Both the position numbers and the translations under genes were made by a program. Shown here in pieces: positions 24,125 through 32,741 of a stretch of 64,000 nt of DNA. The stretch lies in NCBI GenBank assembly GCA_021786295.1, contig JAJYNO010000017.1, positions 62,001 through 126,000 of the forward strand, given 5' to 3'. Position 1 is the first letter of the stretch. Each line of letters begins with the position of its first letter. The notes under the pieces were generated by a model, which saw only the letters and a program-made list of their open reading frames with translations, was not told the DNA's origin and ran no database searches. This stretch comes from a bacterium (GTDB lineage Bacteria; Elusimicrobiota; Elusimicrobia; Elusimicrobiales; UBA9959).

Positions 24125-24478
24125 ATGCAGAAGATAGACACCGAAACGTTCAAGACGAGGGTCTTCGACTTCGAAAAGAACACCGAGTGGAAGTTCTCCG
24201 GCGACAAGCCGTGCATAGTGGACTTCTACGCGGACTGGTGCGGCCCGTGCCGCATGGTCTCGCCGGTGCTGCAGGAACTGTCGGAAAAATACGCGGGCAA
24301 ACTGGACGTCTACAAGGTGGACACCGACGCGGAGCAGGCGCTGGCCGCGGCTTTCGGCATACAGAGCATCCCGAGCATGCTCTTCGTGCCGATGTCCGGC
24401 AAACCGCAGATGGCCACCGGCGCGCTGCCCAAGGACATCATCGAGAAGGTCATAGGCGAAGTCCTGAACGTGAAGTAG
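24125..24478 (+). CDS. trxA: Thioredoxin
   Basis: 117 residues. The redox site is FYADWCGPCRMVSP, and the cis-proline is in IQSIPSMLF. The N-terminal extension (TRVFDFEKNTEWKF) before the thioredoxin fold is like that in Bacteroidetes-type thioredoxins. No signal peptide, so cytoplasmic. GGAGG precedes the ATG. Downstream of and probably co-transcribed with the DUF6132-like gene. Confidence 0.94.
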   Translation: MQKIDTETFKTRVFDFEKNTEWKFSGDKPCIVDFYADWCGPCRMVSPVLQELSEKYAGKLDVYKVDTDAEQALAAAFGIQSIPSMLFVPMSGKPQMATGALPKDIIEKVIGEVLNVK

Positions 24479-24492
24479 CCCCGGCGGGGGAC

Positions 24493-25164
24493 TCAGCGGC
24501 CGCCGGCTTTGCGGAGGTCCCTGGCGAAGTCGCCCATCATCGCGGCCGCGGCGTTCTCCACCGCCTGCAGCGGGGTGTCGCCGCGGCCGTCGTCGGAGTC
24601 CACCCAGACGACCGCGCCGGTCCTGACGTCTATCAGGCGCGCCGTTATGGAGATCTGCGAATATTCGCCCACCACCTCGTTGCGGTGGCGGGTCCTGTAG
24701 GTGACCCTCTCTTCCCTCTGCGTCCTCTGGACCAGCCTGCCGCCTGGCAGTCTTTCCGTGGACCTGGCCAGGAACGGCGTCCTGGTCTCGTCGGTGAGCA
24801 GCATGCTCTCAGTCTCTTTCCTGTTGGGCCTGAAGAAAAGCACCTGTACTACCATCAGTCCGTCCACGCCCAGCACCCCGGGGTCTATCCTCTGGCCGCC
24901 CTTTAGGAGGCCCTCCAGCGACATCTTCTGCTCGGCGAGGACTGCGTTTATCCTCTCGCGCTCCACTACGGAAAGGCCGCTCCTTATGAGGTACTTGTCG
25001 AAGATCGAGTCTATCCCGTTCAGGACGGCCGGCGTGCCGGGCGAGGCCATCACGCAGACGCTCTTGAAGCCGGCCCAGTCGTAGCCGCGGCTGATGACCG
25101 AGGTCTGGGAGGAGCAGGCGGAGAAAAGGGAGACGGCGAGGAGAAGCGGGATGGCGCGTTTCAT
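24493..25164 (-). CDS. CsgG-like lipoprotein
   Basis: 223 residues with a lipoprotein signal (LLAVSLFSACSS; Cys at about 17). The mature part follows the CsgG/GNA1162 pattern: VVERERINAVLAEQKMSLEGLL is the typical block, and ITARLIDVRTGAVVWVDS the later one. Family members sit in the outer-membrane periplasmic leaflet, and some form curli export pores, but no curli genes are near. The longer open frame upstream is a shadow. It converges on trxA. Confidence 0.85.
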   Translation of the reverse strand: MKRAIPLLLAVSLFSACSSQTSVISRGYDWAGFKSVCVMASPGTPAVLNGIDSIFDKYLIRSGLSVVERERINAVLAEQKMSLEGLLKGGQRIDPGVLGVDGLMVVQVLFFRPNRKETESMLLTDETRTPFLARSTERLPGGRLVQRTQREERVTYRTRHRNEVVGEYSQISITARLIDVRTGAVVWVDSDDGRGDTPLQAVENAAAAMMGDFARDLRKAGGR

Positions 25165-25272
25165 AGCTGGTCCTGGGAACAATGATATCATAGTTCCCGC
25201 CGTCGGGGCCAACGGCGCGGGGCGCCCGCTCCCAAGGTTACGCGCCCTGCCCTGAATTGGTAAGATATCCGC

Positions 25273-26454
25273 ATGCCCCTCTCCGCCTCCCGCATGCGCC
25301 GCCTGTTCCTGCTGTCTCCGGAAGTGATCTTCCTGAACCACGGCTCCTTCGGCGCCTGCCCGCGCGAGGTCTTCCGCGATTATCAGCGCTGGCAGCTGGA
25401 ACTGGAGCGCAACCCGGTGGAGTTCCTGGGCCGCCGCTCCGGGGAATTGCTTTGGAACGCGCGTTCGGAGCTGGCGGCCTTCCTGGGGGCCGGGGCGCGG
25501 GACCTGGTCTTCATCGCCAATTCCACCACCGGCGTCAACGCGGTGGCCAAGTCGCTGGCGCTCGAGCCCGGCGAGGAGGTGCTCTCCACCGACCACGAGT
25601 ACGGAGCCTGCGACAACGCCTGGCGGCTGGCCTGCGCGGCCCGCGGGGCCGGCTATGTGAAAGCCTCCGTGCCGCTGCCTTTCGAACCGGCGGAGTTCGC
25701 CGACCGCGTGTGGGAGAAGGTGACGCCGCGCACCCGCCTGATCTTCTTCAGCCACATCACGTCGGCCACGGCGCTGCTCTTTCCCGCCGCGGAGCTGTGC
25801 GCCAGGGCCCGCAAGGCCGGCATCCTGACCTTCGTGGACGGGGCCCACGCCCCCGGCCAGGTCGACCTGGACCTGCGCCGTCTGGGCGCGGACTTCTACG
25901 TGGGCAACTGCCACAAGTGGCTCATGGCGCCCAAGGGCAGCGCCTTCTTCTACGCCTGCGGCGCGGCCCAGGGGCTGGTAGAGGGTCTCGTGACCAGCTG
26001 GGGCTACAGCGAGCGCACGGCCGCCAACGCCGACCAGGAGGCCTACGCCGGCACCGGGGTCTTCGAGCGCAGGCACCAGTGGCAGGGCACGCGCGACATA
26101 GCGCCTTTCCTGGCGGTGCCGGCCGCTATAAGGTTCAGGCGGAAGTACGGCTGGGCGGCGCGGCAGAAGGCCTGCCGCGAACTGGCCGCGCTTACTCAGC
26201 GCCGCGTGCTGGCGGAGAACGGCCTGGCCCCGATAACCGGCGGGGGTGAGCTGCAGATGCTGGCCATCCCGGTGCCAGCGGCCGGCGCGGAGAGGCTCTC
26301 CAAATGGCTGTTCCGCGCGCGGCGCATAGAGGCTCCGGTGACAGGCTTCGGCGCCGGGCGCTTCGTGCGCGTTTCCGTGCAGCCCTACAACACCCGCGCC
26401 GACCTGGACGCGCTGGTCGGCGCGCTTTCCGATTTCCGCAGGGGCCGCGCTTGA
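25273..26454 (+). CDS. Class V aminotransferase (isopenicillin-N-epimerase-like)
   Basis: 393 residues of PLP fold type I. FLNHGSFGACPREV at the N terminus is the signature of the epimerase-like subgroup; IANSTTGVNAVAKS binds PLP phosphate; FVDGAHAPGQVDLD carries the PLP-pyridine Asp; YVGNCHKWLMAPKG carries the Schiff-base Lys. Substrate unknown; cysteine desulfurase or epimerase activity cannot be told apart here. TAAGAT ends six bases before the ATG and there is no Shine-Dalgarno box, so the transcript is probably leaderless. The macB-like gene follows two bases after the stop. Confidence 0.88.
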   Translation: MPLSASRMRRLFLLSPEVIFLNHGSFGACPREVFRDYQRWQLELERNPVEFLGRRSGELLWNARSELAAFLGAGARDLVFIANSTTGVNAVAKSLALEPGEEVLSTDHEYGACDNAWRLACAARGAGYVKASVPLPFEPAEFADRVWEKVTPRTRLIFFSHITSATALLFPAAELCARARKAGILTFVDGAHAPGQVDLDLRRLGADFYVGNCHKWLMAPKGSAFFYACGAAQGLVEGLVTSWGYSERTAANADQEAYAGTGVFERRHQWQGTRDIAPFLAVPAAIRFRRKYGWAARQKACRELAALTQRRVLAENGLAPITGGGELQMLAIPVPAAGAERLSKWLFRARRIEAPVTGFGAGRFVRVSVQPYNTRADLDALVGALSDFRRGRA

Positions 26455-26456
26455 AT

Positions 26457-28424
26457 ATGCCGGCGATAGAGCTTGAGAACATAACTCGCTCCTATCCGGT
26501 AGGCGGAGAGGAACTCCGCGTTCTTAAGGGGATAAACCTGACCGTGGAGCAGGGCGAGTTCCTGGCCATCATGGGCCCGTCTGGCTCCGGGAAGTCCACG
26601 CTGCTGCAGATACTGGGGCTCTTGGACCGGGCCACCGGGGGGACCTACAGGCTGCTGGGCCGGGACGTCACCGCGATGAGCGACGACGAGGGCGCGCAGG
26701 TGCGTCTGCATACGCTGGGCTTCGTGTTCCAGATGTTCAACCTGCTGCCCAGGACGCCGGCCCTGGAGAACGTCGAACTGCCGATGATCTATTCCGGCGC
26801 CCTCTCCCGGCGCGAACGCGCCGGCAAGCTGCTGGAGGAAGTGGGCCTTGGCGACAGGCTCGATCACAGGCCCAGCCAGCTCTCCGGCGGCCAGCAGCAG
26901 CGCGTGGCCATAGCCCGCGCGCTGGTCAACCGCCCCAGCGTGATCTTCGCCGACGAGCCCACGGGCAACCTGGCCTCCGACCAGGCGGAGGGGATACTGG
27001 AGCTGCTGGCGAAGCTCAACCGCGAGGGCGTTACCGTTGTGATGGTGACGCACGAGCCGGACATAGCGGCCTATGCCGGCCGTGTCATCACGCTCAGGGA
27101 CGGCGTGATAGTCTCCGACGAGCGCCGCGCCGCGCCGCCGGAAGCCGGGCCCGCGCGTCCGCAGCATTTCCCGCGCGCGTCCGGTCCCGCCACGGCCGGG
27201 GCGCGGCTGGCCCGCGCGGCCGAGTACGCCGCTTCCGCGCTGAGGGGCATAGCCTCCAACAAGATGCGCAGCGGGCTTTCGATGCTGGGCATCATGATCG
27301 GGGTCGCAGCCGTCATAACCATGCTCGCCGTGGGGCGCGGCGCTCAGGACGCCATAAAGACCAGGCTGGCCAGCCTCGGTTCCAACGTGATCATGCTGTT
27401 CGCCCACGCGCAGAATTTCCGCGGGGTCAGCACGGGCAACGCCTCTTACAGCCGCCTGACGCTCGATGACGCCGCCGCTATCCGAAGGTCCATACCCGGC
27501 ATAACTGACATGTACACGGAGGCCGAGGGGGACGTGCAGGCCATCCACGGCGACAAAAACACCATAGTCGAAATGCAGGGGGTTACCAGCAACTACGCCT
27601 CCATCCGCAACTCCTGGCCGGAATACGGCCGGTTCTTCTCCAGCGAGGAGGACCGGGCCAGGGAGCGCGTGGCAGTGCTGGGGGCCGAAGTGGTGCAGGA
27701 CCTGTTCGGTACCGGGAACCCGCTGGAGCGGACGATCAAGATAAACAAGGTCTCGTTCCGCGTGATAGGCGTGCTGCCGCTCAGGGGCGGAGGGGGAGGC
27801 GGGGACCAGGACAACCTTATCTTCGTCCCCATCAATACCGCTATGACGAGGGTCCTGGGGGTGAAATATCTGCACGAGATGGCCATCCAGTGCGCCTCTC
27901 CGGAGATCATCCCCGCGGTCATGGACAGGCTGGAGAAGTTCATGCGCAAGCGCAGGCGGCTTAACGCCTACCAGGACGACGATTTCCGCATACGGGACAA
28001 CGCCGAGTTCCAGAACATCGTCTCCGGGACGGCCAGGACGATGTCCCTCCTGCTTGGGGTCATTGCCGCTATTTCCCTGGTCATCGGGGGCATAGGCATC
28101 ATGAACATAATGCTGGTCTCCGTGAACGAGCGCACGCACGAGATAGGCCTGCGAAAGGCGGTGGGGGCTTCCAGGCGGGCGATAATGGCCCAGTTCCTGA
28201 TAGAGACGCTGCTGCTTTCGGTCATGGGCGGGGCGGCGGGGATAACGCTGGGCTGGCTGGCCTCCGAAGCCCTTTCGGTTTTCGCGGGCTGGGCGGTCGC
28301 CGTTACGTTGCCGGCCGTCCTGCTGTCCTTCGGCTTCTCCGCCGGCGCGGGGATAGTTTTCGGCCTGTGGCCGGCCCGAAAGGCTTCGCTGCTTTCTCCC
28401 ATCGCCGCTCTAAGGTACGAGTAG
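26457..28424 (+). CDS. MacB-type ABC exporter (ATPase fused to permease)
   Basis: 655 residues. ABC domain at 1-225 ([29 protein letters not shown]), a linker rich in Ala/Pro, one transmembrane helix near 290, a periplasmic MacB-type domain, and three C-terminal transmembrane helices with [14 protein letters not shown] and [13 protein letters not shown]. This is the four-helix layout of MacB, which works with a periplasmic adaptor and outer-membrane channel to move peptides, lipoproteins or small molecules. No adaptor gene is adjacent. The start two bases after the aminotransferase stop has no ribosome site, so coupling is likely; the longer open frame upstream is a shadow. Confidence 0.93.
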   Translation: MPAIELENITRSYPVGGEELRVLKGINLTVEQGEFLAIMGPSGSGKSTLLQILGLLDRATGGTYRLLGRDVTAMSDDEGAQVRLHTLGFVFQMFNLLPRTPALENVELPMIYSGALSRRERAGKLLEEVGLGDRLDHRPSQLSGGQQQRVAIARALVNRPSVIFADEPTGNLASDQAEGILELLAKLNREGVTVVMVTHEPDIAAYAGRVITLRDGVIVSDERRAAPPEAGPARPQHFPRASGPATAGARLARAAEYAASALRGIASNKMRSGLSMLGIMIGVAAVITMLAVGRGAQDAIKTRLASLGSNVIMLFAHAQNFRGVSTGNASYSRLTLDDAAAIRRSIPGITDMYTEAEGDVQAIHGDKNTIVEMQGVTSNYASIRNSWPEYGRFFSSEEDRARERVAVLGAEVVQDLFGTGNPLERTIKINKVSFRVIGVLPLRGGGGGGDQDNLIFVPINTAMTRVLGVKYLHEMAIQCASPEIIPAVMDRLEKFMRKRRRLNAYQDDDFRIRDNAEFQNIVSGTARTMSLLLGVIAAISLVIGGIGIMNIMLVSVNERTHEIGLRKAVGASRRAIMAQFLIETLLLSVMGGAAGITLGWLASEALSVFAGWAVAVTLPAVLLSFGFSAGAGIVFGLWPARKASLLSPIAALRYE

Positions 28425-28521
28425 CCTCCTCCGCCGGGACTTTGGTCCTATGCGGCGCCAGGTCCTGTGGCCCTTGGCCGTTTGCCCTTCGTCAACTAAA
28501 GTATAGCCGCGGACCTTGTAA

Positions 28522-28613
28522 TCCCCGGAATAGGCCGGGGAGCATCCACCGCCGGACCGGAATCCGGCGTTCCCAGGGGAAGCGGCGGAAATTGCGCCGG
28601 CTCCCCTTTTTTT
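28522..28613 (+). promoter_or_regulatory. Three-hairpin leader ending in a terminator, upstream of a phosphatase gene
   Basis: Three consecutive hairpins: TCCCCGG/CCGGGGA (28522-28541), CGCCGGA/TCCGGCG (28550-28569), and a longer bulged stem from AGGGGA (28575) to TCCCCT (28607) followed by seven T residues. The phosphatase ribosome site GGAGGAG follows five bases later. This could be the end of the macB transcript or an attenuator for the phosphatase. The 97 bases between the macB stop and the first hairpin hold no gene. Confidence 0.6.
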
Positions 28614-28628
28614 ATTCGGAGGAGTTAT

Positions 28629-29357
28629 ATGAACGCGAAGATCTCGAAAACGGTGTTCCCGGCGGCGGTACTCTCAGCCCTGGCCTTGATTGGCGGATCG
28701 GCTAGCGTTTCCGCCGGCACCATGGAGGCGCTCAGGGCGCAGGTCCCGCTGGCCGGCTTTTCGGCTGCTTCCCTGGCGCGGAGCGCCTCCGGCATTCCGG
28801 CGGTCCCGGCCCCGGTACGCGGCGCGGCTGAAAAAAAGGCCTCCGCGCTCCCGAACTTCGCCAGGGTCAGCGACGCGCTTTACCGCTCCGGCCAGCCCAC
28901 CAGGGCCGGCATGGACCAACTCCGTTCCTCCGGCATAAAGACCATCCTCAAGCTCAACGACAACAGCCCGGCCGAGTCCCAGTGGGCTTCCGACGACGGC
29001 GTGACGCTGGTGCCTATGCTGATGAGCACGCAGCAGTCCCCCTCCTACGGCCAGATAGACCAGGCGCTGGCGGTGATCAACGACCCGTCGAAACAGCCCG
29101 TCCTGGTGCACTGCAAGCTGGGGCACGACCGGACCGGCGCGGTGGTGGCGGCCTACCGCGTGACGGTGCAGGGCTGGAGCGTGGACCAGGCCGCCTCGGA
29201 AGCCTTGCGGTTCGGCTACAGCGACCCTCATTTCGAGAACATCGCGGCCTACCTGCAGGGCTACGTCGCGCACGCGCAGCAGCGCGCCGCTTCAGCTGGA
29301 CGGTCCCGCCGTCAGGCGAACCTTTTCGTTCTTACGTCTCCGGAAGGGGACAGGTAG
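28629..29357 (+). CDS. Secreted dual-specificity-phosphatase-like protein (paralogue without HNH domain)
   Basis: 242 residues. The signal peptide ends near SVSAG, followed by TMEALRAQ as in the paralogue at 18369. The phosphatase domain has SDALYRSGQPT, KTILKLNDN and HCKLGHDRTG (C-x5-R). After LQGYVAHAQQR the two proteins diverge: this one ends within 25 residues in a basic stretch (SRRQANLF) that overlaps the 3' end of the diguanylate cyclase gene on the other strand by 46 bases. The HNH part was probably lost here or gained by the other copy. GGAGGAG precedes the ATG. Confidence 0.87.
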   Translation: MNAKISKTVFPAAVLSALALIGGSASVSAGTMEALRAQVPLAGFSAASLARSASGIPAVPAPVRGAAEKKASALPNFARVSDALYRSGQPTRAGMDQLRSSGIKTILKLNDNSPAESQWASDDGVTLVPMLMSTQQSPSYGQIDQALAVINDPSKQPVLVHCKLGHDRTGAVVAAYRVTVQGWSVDQAASEALRFGYSDPHFENIAAYLQGYVAHAQQRAASAGRSRRQANLFVLTSPEGDR

Positions 29358-30577
29358 GCGCAGCGGCTGCGGCCCGTCCTCTTGGAATGCAGCAGCAGGT
29401 CGTCGGCGGCTTTCACGGCCTGGTCGAAATTCGAGAACTTCGGGTTCGCCGGCGTCAGCGTGACCACGCCGGCGCTGAACCGTACCCGGTCGGGGCCGCC
29501 GGCGCGCCTGTGCTCCGGCGGGACGCAGTCGGCCTCCCTGAGCCTGGCGCAGATGCGGTCCAGGATCACCAGCACGTCCCTGGTCCTGGTTCCGGGCAGC
29601 AGCGCCACGAACTCCTCTCCGCCGTAGCGCCCCACCATGTCCGTGGCCCGGACAGAGGCCTGCACCGCGCCTGAAAAGGCCTTCAGCGCGGCGTCGCCCA
29701 CGTCGTGGCCGTAGCTGTCGTTGAACTTCTTGAAGTGGTCCAGGTCTATCATGACCAGGCTCAGGGAATCCGGCCGCTGCTTCTTCTTGAGGCTGTAGAT
29801 AAGGTGGTCGAACCTGCCCGCCACTACGGGGCGCAGGTGGAACCCGGTGAGGTTGTCGCACTCCGAGAGGTACTTCACGCGCTTGAAATCGCGGGTGTGC
29901 AGGATGCGGCGGCGCAGCAGGTTCTCGAACGGGCCCAGCTCTGCGGCCAGCCGCGCGGCGGTGTACTTCTTCCTGGTCCCGAAGGACATGTGCATCTTGG
30001 CCATCAGCTTGCCGTTGTCGGGATGCAGCACCACCAGGTTCACCCAGGCCCTGGTCTTCTGCGCCCGGGCCTCCTTCTGCTCCGCCGGCGTCAGCTCGGC
30101 GAAAACGTCGTTGACTATCCGCGGCTTCCTGACGAGCATGCATTCCAGCAGGCTTTTCTCCACCAGGCCGGAGGCGCGCACCTCGGCCTCTTCCCCGCGG
30201 GTATAACCGATGAAGATCTGCTCTTCGACCAGGCCGTCGAGGTATTCCCTGTGTCTCTCGGCCAGCTTCTGCAGCCCGGCCCCGGAGGGGGGCGGCGCCT
30301 TGGGGTCGAGCCCGGTGACGTCGTAGAAGGCGCGCTCGTCGTAATCGGACAGGATCGTGATGTCGCCGCGGCAGACGCCGAATTCCCGGAAGAAGTGGCG
30401 GTACATGTCCTCGCCCACCTGGCGGAGGTCGTTCGTGGAGATGGCCCGGTCGAAGAGGGCTATCCTGCCGCGGTGCTCCTTGCGCTCGCGGGCGAGGACG
30501 CCGCGCAGGCGGCGCAGCTCCGCGCGGAGGCGGGCGTTCTCCCGCTCTGGACTTCGCTGCCCGGCGCGCGCGGTCAT
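29312..30577 (-). CDS. Diguanylate cyclase (GAF-like + GGDEF)
   Basis: 421 residues. N-terminal coiled coil (residues 10-45, Arg/Glu-rich), a GAF-like sensory region (about 50-235) and a C-terminal GGDEF domain with DLDHFKKFNDSYGHDVGD and the active-site RYGGEEF. An inhibitory-site motif RATD stands five residues before GGEEF, so product inhibition is likely. Soluble. It starts 13 bases after the OPT transporter stop on the same strand and probably shares its transcript. Its 3' end overlaps the phosphatase gene by 46 bases, tail to tail. Confidence 0.92.
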   Translation of the reverse strand: MTARAGQRSPERENARLRAELRRLRGVLARERKEHRGRIALFDRAISTNDLRQVGEDMYRHFFREFGVCRGDITILSDYDERAFYDVTGLDPKAPPPSGAGLQKLAERHREYLDGLVEEQIFIGYTRGEEAEVRASGLVEKSLLECMLVRKPRIVNDVFAELTPAEQKEARAQKTRAWVNLVVLHPDNGKLMAKMHMSFGTRKKYTAARLAAELGPFENLLRRRILHTRDFKRVKYLSECDNLTGFHLRPVVAGRFDHLIYSLKKKQRPDSLSLVMIDLDHFKKFNDSYGHDVGDAALKAFSGAVQASVRATDMVGRYGGEEFVALLPGTRTRDVLVILDRICARLREADCVPPEHRRAGGPDRVRFSAGVVTLTPANPKFSNFDQAVKAADDLLLHSKRTGRSRCAYLSPSGDVRTKRFA

Positions 30578-30590
30578 GCTGCGGCCCTTG

Positions 30591-32468
30591 TCAGTGGTTG
30601 AAGAACTGCATGGCGGCGGCCAGGGCCGGCATCAGTATCGAGCCGACTATGGCCTCGCCGGCCACCAGGCCGGAGGCCAGCGGGGTGGCGTACAGGTCGA
30701 AAGAGCCTCCCTCGTCGGGCGAGAACTTGTTCCAGACGGCCGAGATCACGCTGCCGATGGCCGTGCCGATGTTCAGCGAGGCCGGCAGGATCAGCGCGAA
30801 GCCCACGGCGGCCGGTATCGGCACGAACCAGAAGCGGCTGACCTCGTGGCCCTTTTCGTTGGTCTTCTTGAAGGCCAGCAGGACCTCGCAGAGGACGCCT
30901 ATGACTATGGCGGCGGCCGAGGCTGTCAGCGCGCCGTGCGGCAGGTAGGAGAGACCCTTTTCCATCACGATGGCCAGCGTGGCTATCTTGAGGCCGGTGG
31001 GCGCGGCCAGCTGGCCGGGGTTCAGACCTATGCCGTAGGTCTTCTCCAGCATCGTGAACATGAACGGCGTCAGAATGGCGCCTATCGGGATCACGATCAG
31101 CTGCGCCAGGATCAGCGTCTTGAACTTGCCGCCGAGGCGCTGCGCCACCCAGAACGAGGGTACGACGTTCTCCGACGTGGCCTGCGGGTTGGCGCTGACG
31201 TAGGCCGCGGTCAGATTGGAGCGGATCTGCGCGGGCCAGATCAGGCCGAACAGGAACTGCGTGGCGTTGGCCATCAGCGAGACCGGGCCGGAGCCGGTGA
31301 TGCCCAGCACGCGCAGGCCGGCGACTATCAGCAGCGGCTGTATCGCCACGGCCAGCAGCACCTCCGCCCAGGGCATGTTGAACCACTTGCTGGTCAGCCA
31401 GACGGTCAGCGTCACGCAGACGGTGATGCCGGTGACGGTCCACCAGAGCGGGATCTCTTCGTCGGCCAGCGATTTGAACTCGTGCTTCTCGAACTTGACC
31501 TTGTCCTTGTGCAGGAAGTGCTGGATGATGGGGATGATCACGCTGGTCAGCGCGGCGGCTATCATCATGGCCGTGGCGGGCCACATCATCCACTGCACGA
31601 CGTACTTGAAATGCGAGGCGGCGCCCAGATACTCGGTGGCCTGGCCGCAGGAGGAGGCGAGGAAGTTCATCGCCTGCTCCTTCTGCGCGCCGGCGAGGCC
31701 GCCGACCGAGTTGAGCGTGCCGAGGCAGCTGGAGAAATTCGCCTGCGCCACGCCTGAAAGCGCCGAGTACTTGGCCACGGTCTCGCCGAAGGCGGCCACT
31801 ATCCAGGTGCCGAGCAGGGCGGAGAGGCCTACGGAGAGCGGCACCAGCATGCCTATGCCGAAGGCCGCGAACTCCGGGCCCAGGGCTATGTCCAGGGCGG
31901 GATTGGCGACGATGGGCTGAAGTACGCCGAGGCCGTCGCGCAGGAAGGTGAGGAAGCCTGCGGCGCCCGTACTGACCAGCAGCACGTCGCGGCGGCGCTT
32001 GGTGGTGACGGAGGCTTTCGGGTCGGTCAGCGTCTGCGCCACGCTGAGCGTCGCCTTGCTGCCGGGCCAGGGGATGGAGTGGTCCTTCAGGATGGAACTC
32101 CTCGGGAAAACCCCCATGAACACGCCGAGGTTGGCCGAGATGAACAGCCAGATGAACATCTGCCAGGTCGTCAGGTTGAAGCCGATGTCCCGGCCGAAGA
32201 CGTTCTGGATGTAGTAGAACGCGGCGAGGATCACGACCATGAAGGCGATGCTGGACACCAGGCCGATCATGGCCTGGATGATGTTGAGCTCTATGGCCAG
32301 TTCCTGGCCCTGCATGCGCTTGCCCAGCAGGGCGGCGGCCAGGAACATGCCGCCCATCGTCAGGTCGACGCTCTGGCCGAGCTTCAGCGTAACATAGGGG
32401 GTCGCGGCGGCCGCCACGGCGCACAACACCCCGCCCAGCAGCAGCAGACGCCAGTTGAGTTCTTTCAT
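30591..32468 (-). CDS. OPT-family oligopeptide transporter
   Basis: 625 residues with about 14-16 hydrophobic segments spread along the chain. Typical OPT features are the N-terminal PYVTLKLGQSVDLTMGGMF and the later ITGSGPVSLMANATQFLFG. Bacterial members import oligopeptides or metal chelates by proton symport. GGAGGTGAGAGG precedes the ATG. The diguanylate cyclase follows directly, an unusual neighbour that may link peptide or metal supply to c-di-GMP. The lipase-like gene is divergent. Confidence 0.92.
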   Translation of the reverse strand: MKELNWRLLLLGGVLCAVAAAATPYVTLKLGQSVDLTMGGMFLAAALLGKRMQGQELAIELNIIQAMIGLVSSIAFMVVILAAFYYIQNVFGRDIGFNLTTWQMFIWLFISANLGVFMGVFPRSSILKDHSIPWPGSKATLSVAQTLTDPKASVTTKRRRDVLLVSTGAAGFLTFLRDGLGVLQPIVANPALDIALGPEFAAFGIGMLVPLSVGLSALLGTWIVAAFGETVAKYSALSGVAQANFSSCLGTLNSVGGLAGAQKEQAMNFLASSCGQATEYLGAASHFKYVVQWMMWPATAMMIAAALTSVIIPIIQHFLHKDKVKFEKHEFKSLADEEIPLWWTVTGITVCVTLTVWLTSKWFNMPWAEVLLAVAIQPLLIVAGLRVLGITGSGPVSLMANATQFLFGLIWPAQIRSNLTAAYVSANPQATSENVVPSFWVAQRLGGKFKTLILAQLIVIPIGAILTPFMFTMLEKTYGIGLNPGQLAAPTGLKIATLAIVMEKGLSYLPHGALTASAAAIVIGVLCEVLLAFKKTNEKGHEVSRFWFVPIPAAVGFALILPASLNIGTAIGSVISAVWNKFSPDEGGSFDLYATPLASGLVAGEAIVGSILMPALAAAMQFFNH

Positions 32469-32612
32469 CCTCTCACCTCCGGTCCTTAACCATGCGAGTA
32501 AAATAATTCCGGCGGTGCGTTTTCTTGTTCTTGAAAAACGCGCAGGTCCCGCTCTTGTTCAGATAATACAAAGAAATGGCGTTCCGCTGGAAGCGCCCGG
32601 GCGCGGGCGGAC

Positions 32613-32656
32613 GGCCTATTTCCGGCGTAGGACTTAAGTCCTGCCCGGAGTAGGCC
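32613..32656. promoter_or_regulatory. Imperfect 44-bp palindrome between divergent genes
   Basis: A perfect core AGGACTTAAGTCCT (32629-32642) lies inside outer arms GGCCTA...TAGGCC, with partial pairing between. It sits ten bases upstream of the lipase-like gene's -35 box and in the OPT gene's upstream region, a good position for an operator acting on both. The rest of the 273-base gap has no gene. Confidence 0.5.
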
Positions 32657-32665
32657 AATGGCAAC

Positions 32666-32695
32666 TTGGCGGACTGCGGCCGGGGGGGCTAGAAT
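32666..32695 (+). promoter_or_regulatory. Promoter of the lipase-like gene
   Basis: TTGGCG (32666-32671), an 18-base G-rich spacer and TAGAAT (32690-32695), with a leader of about 40 bases containing AAAGGAGG before the ATG at 32742. Confidence 0.55.
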
Positions 32696-32741
32696 CCTAG
32701 TGTAAGGCTATCCGCGGGTCCAAAGGAGGGCCCAGACAACG

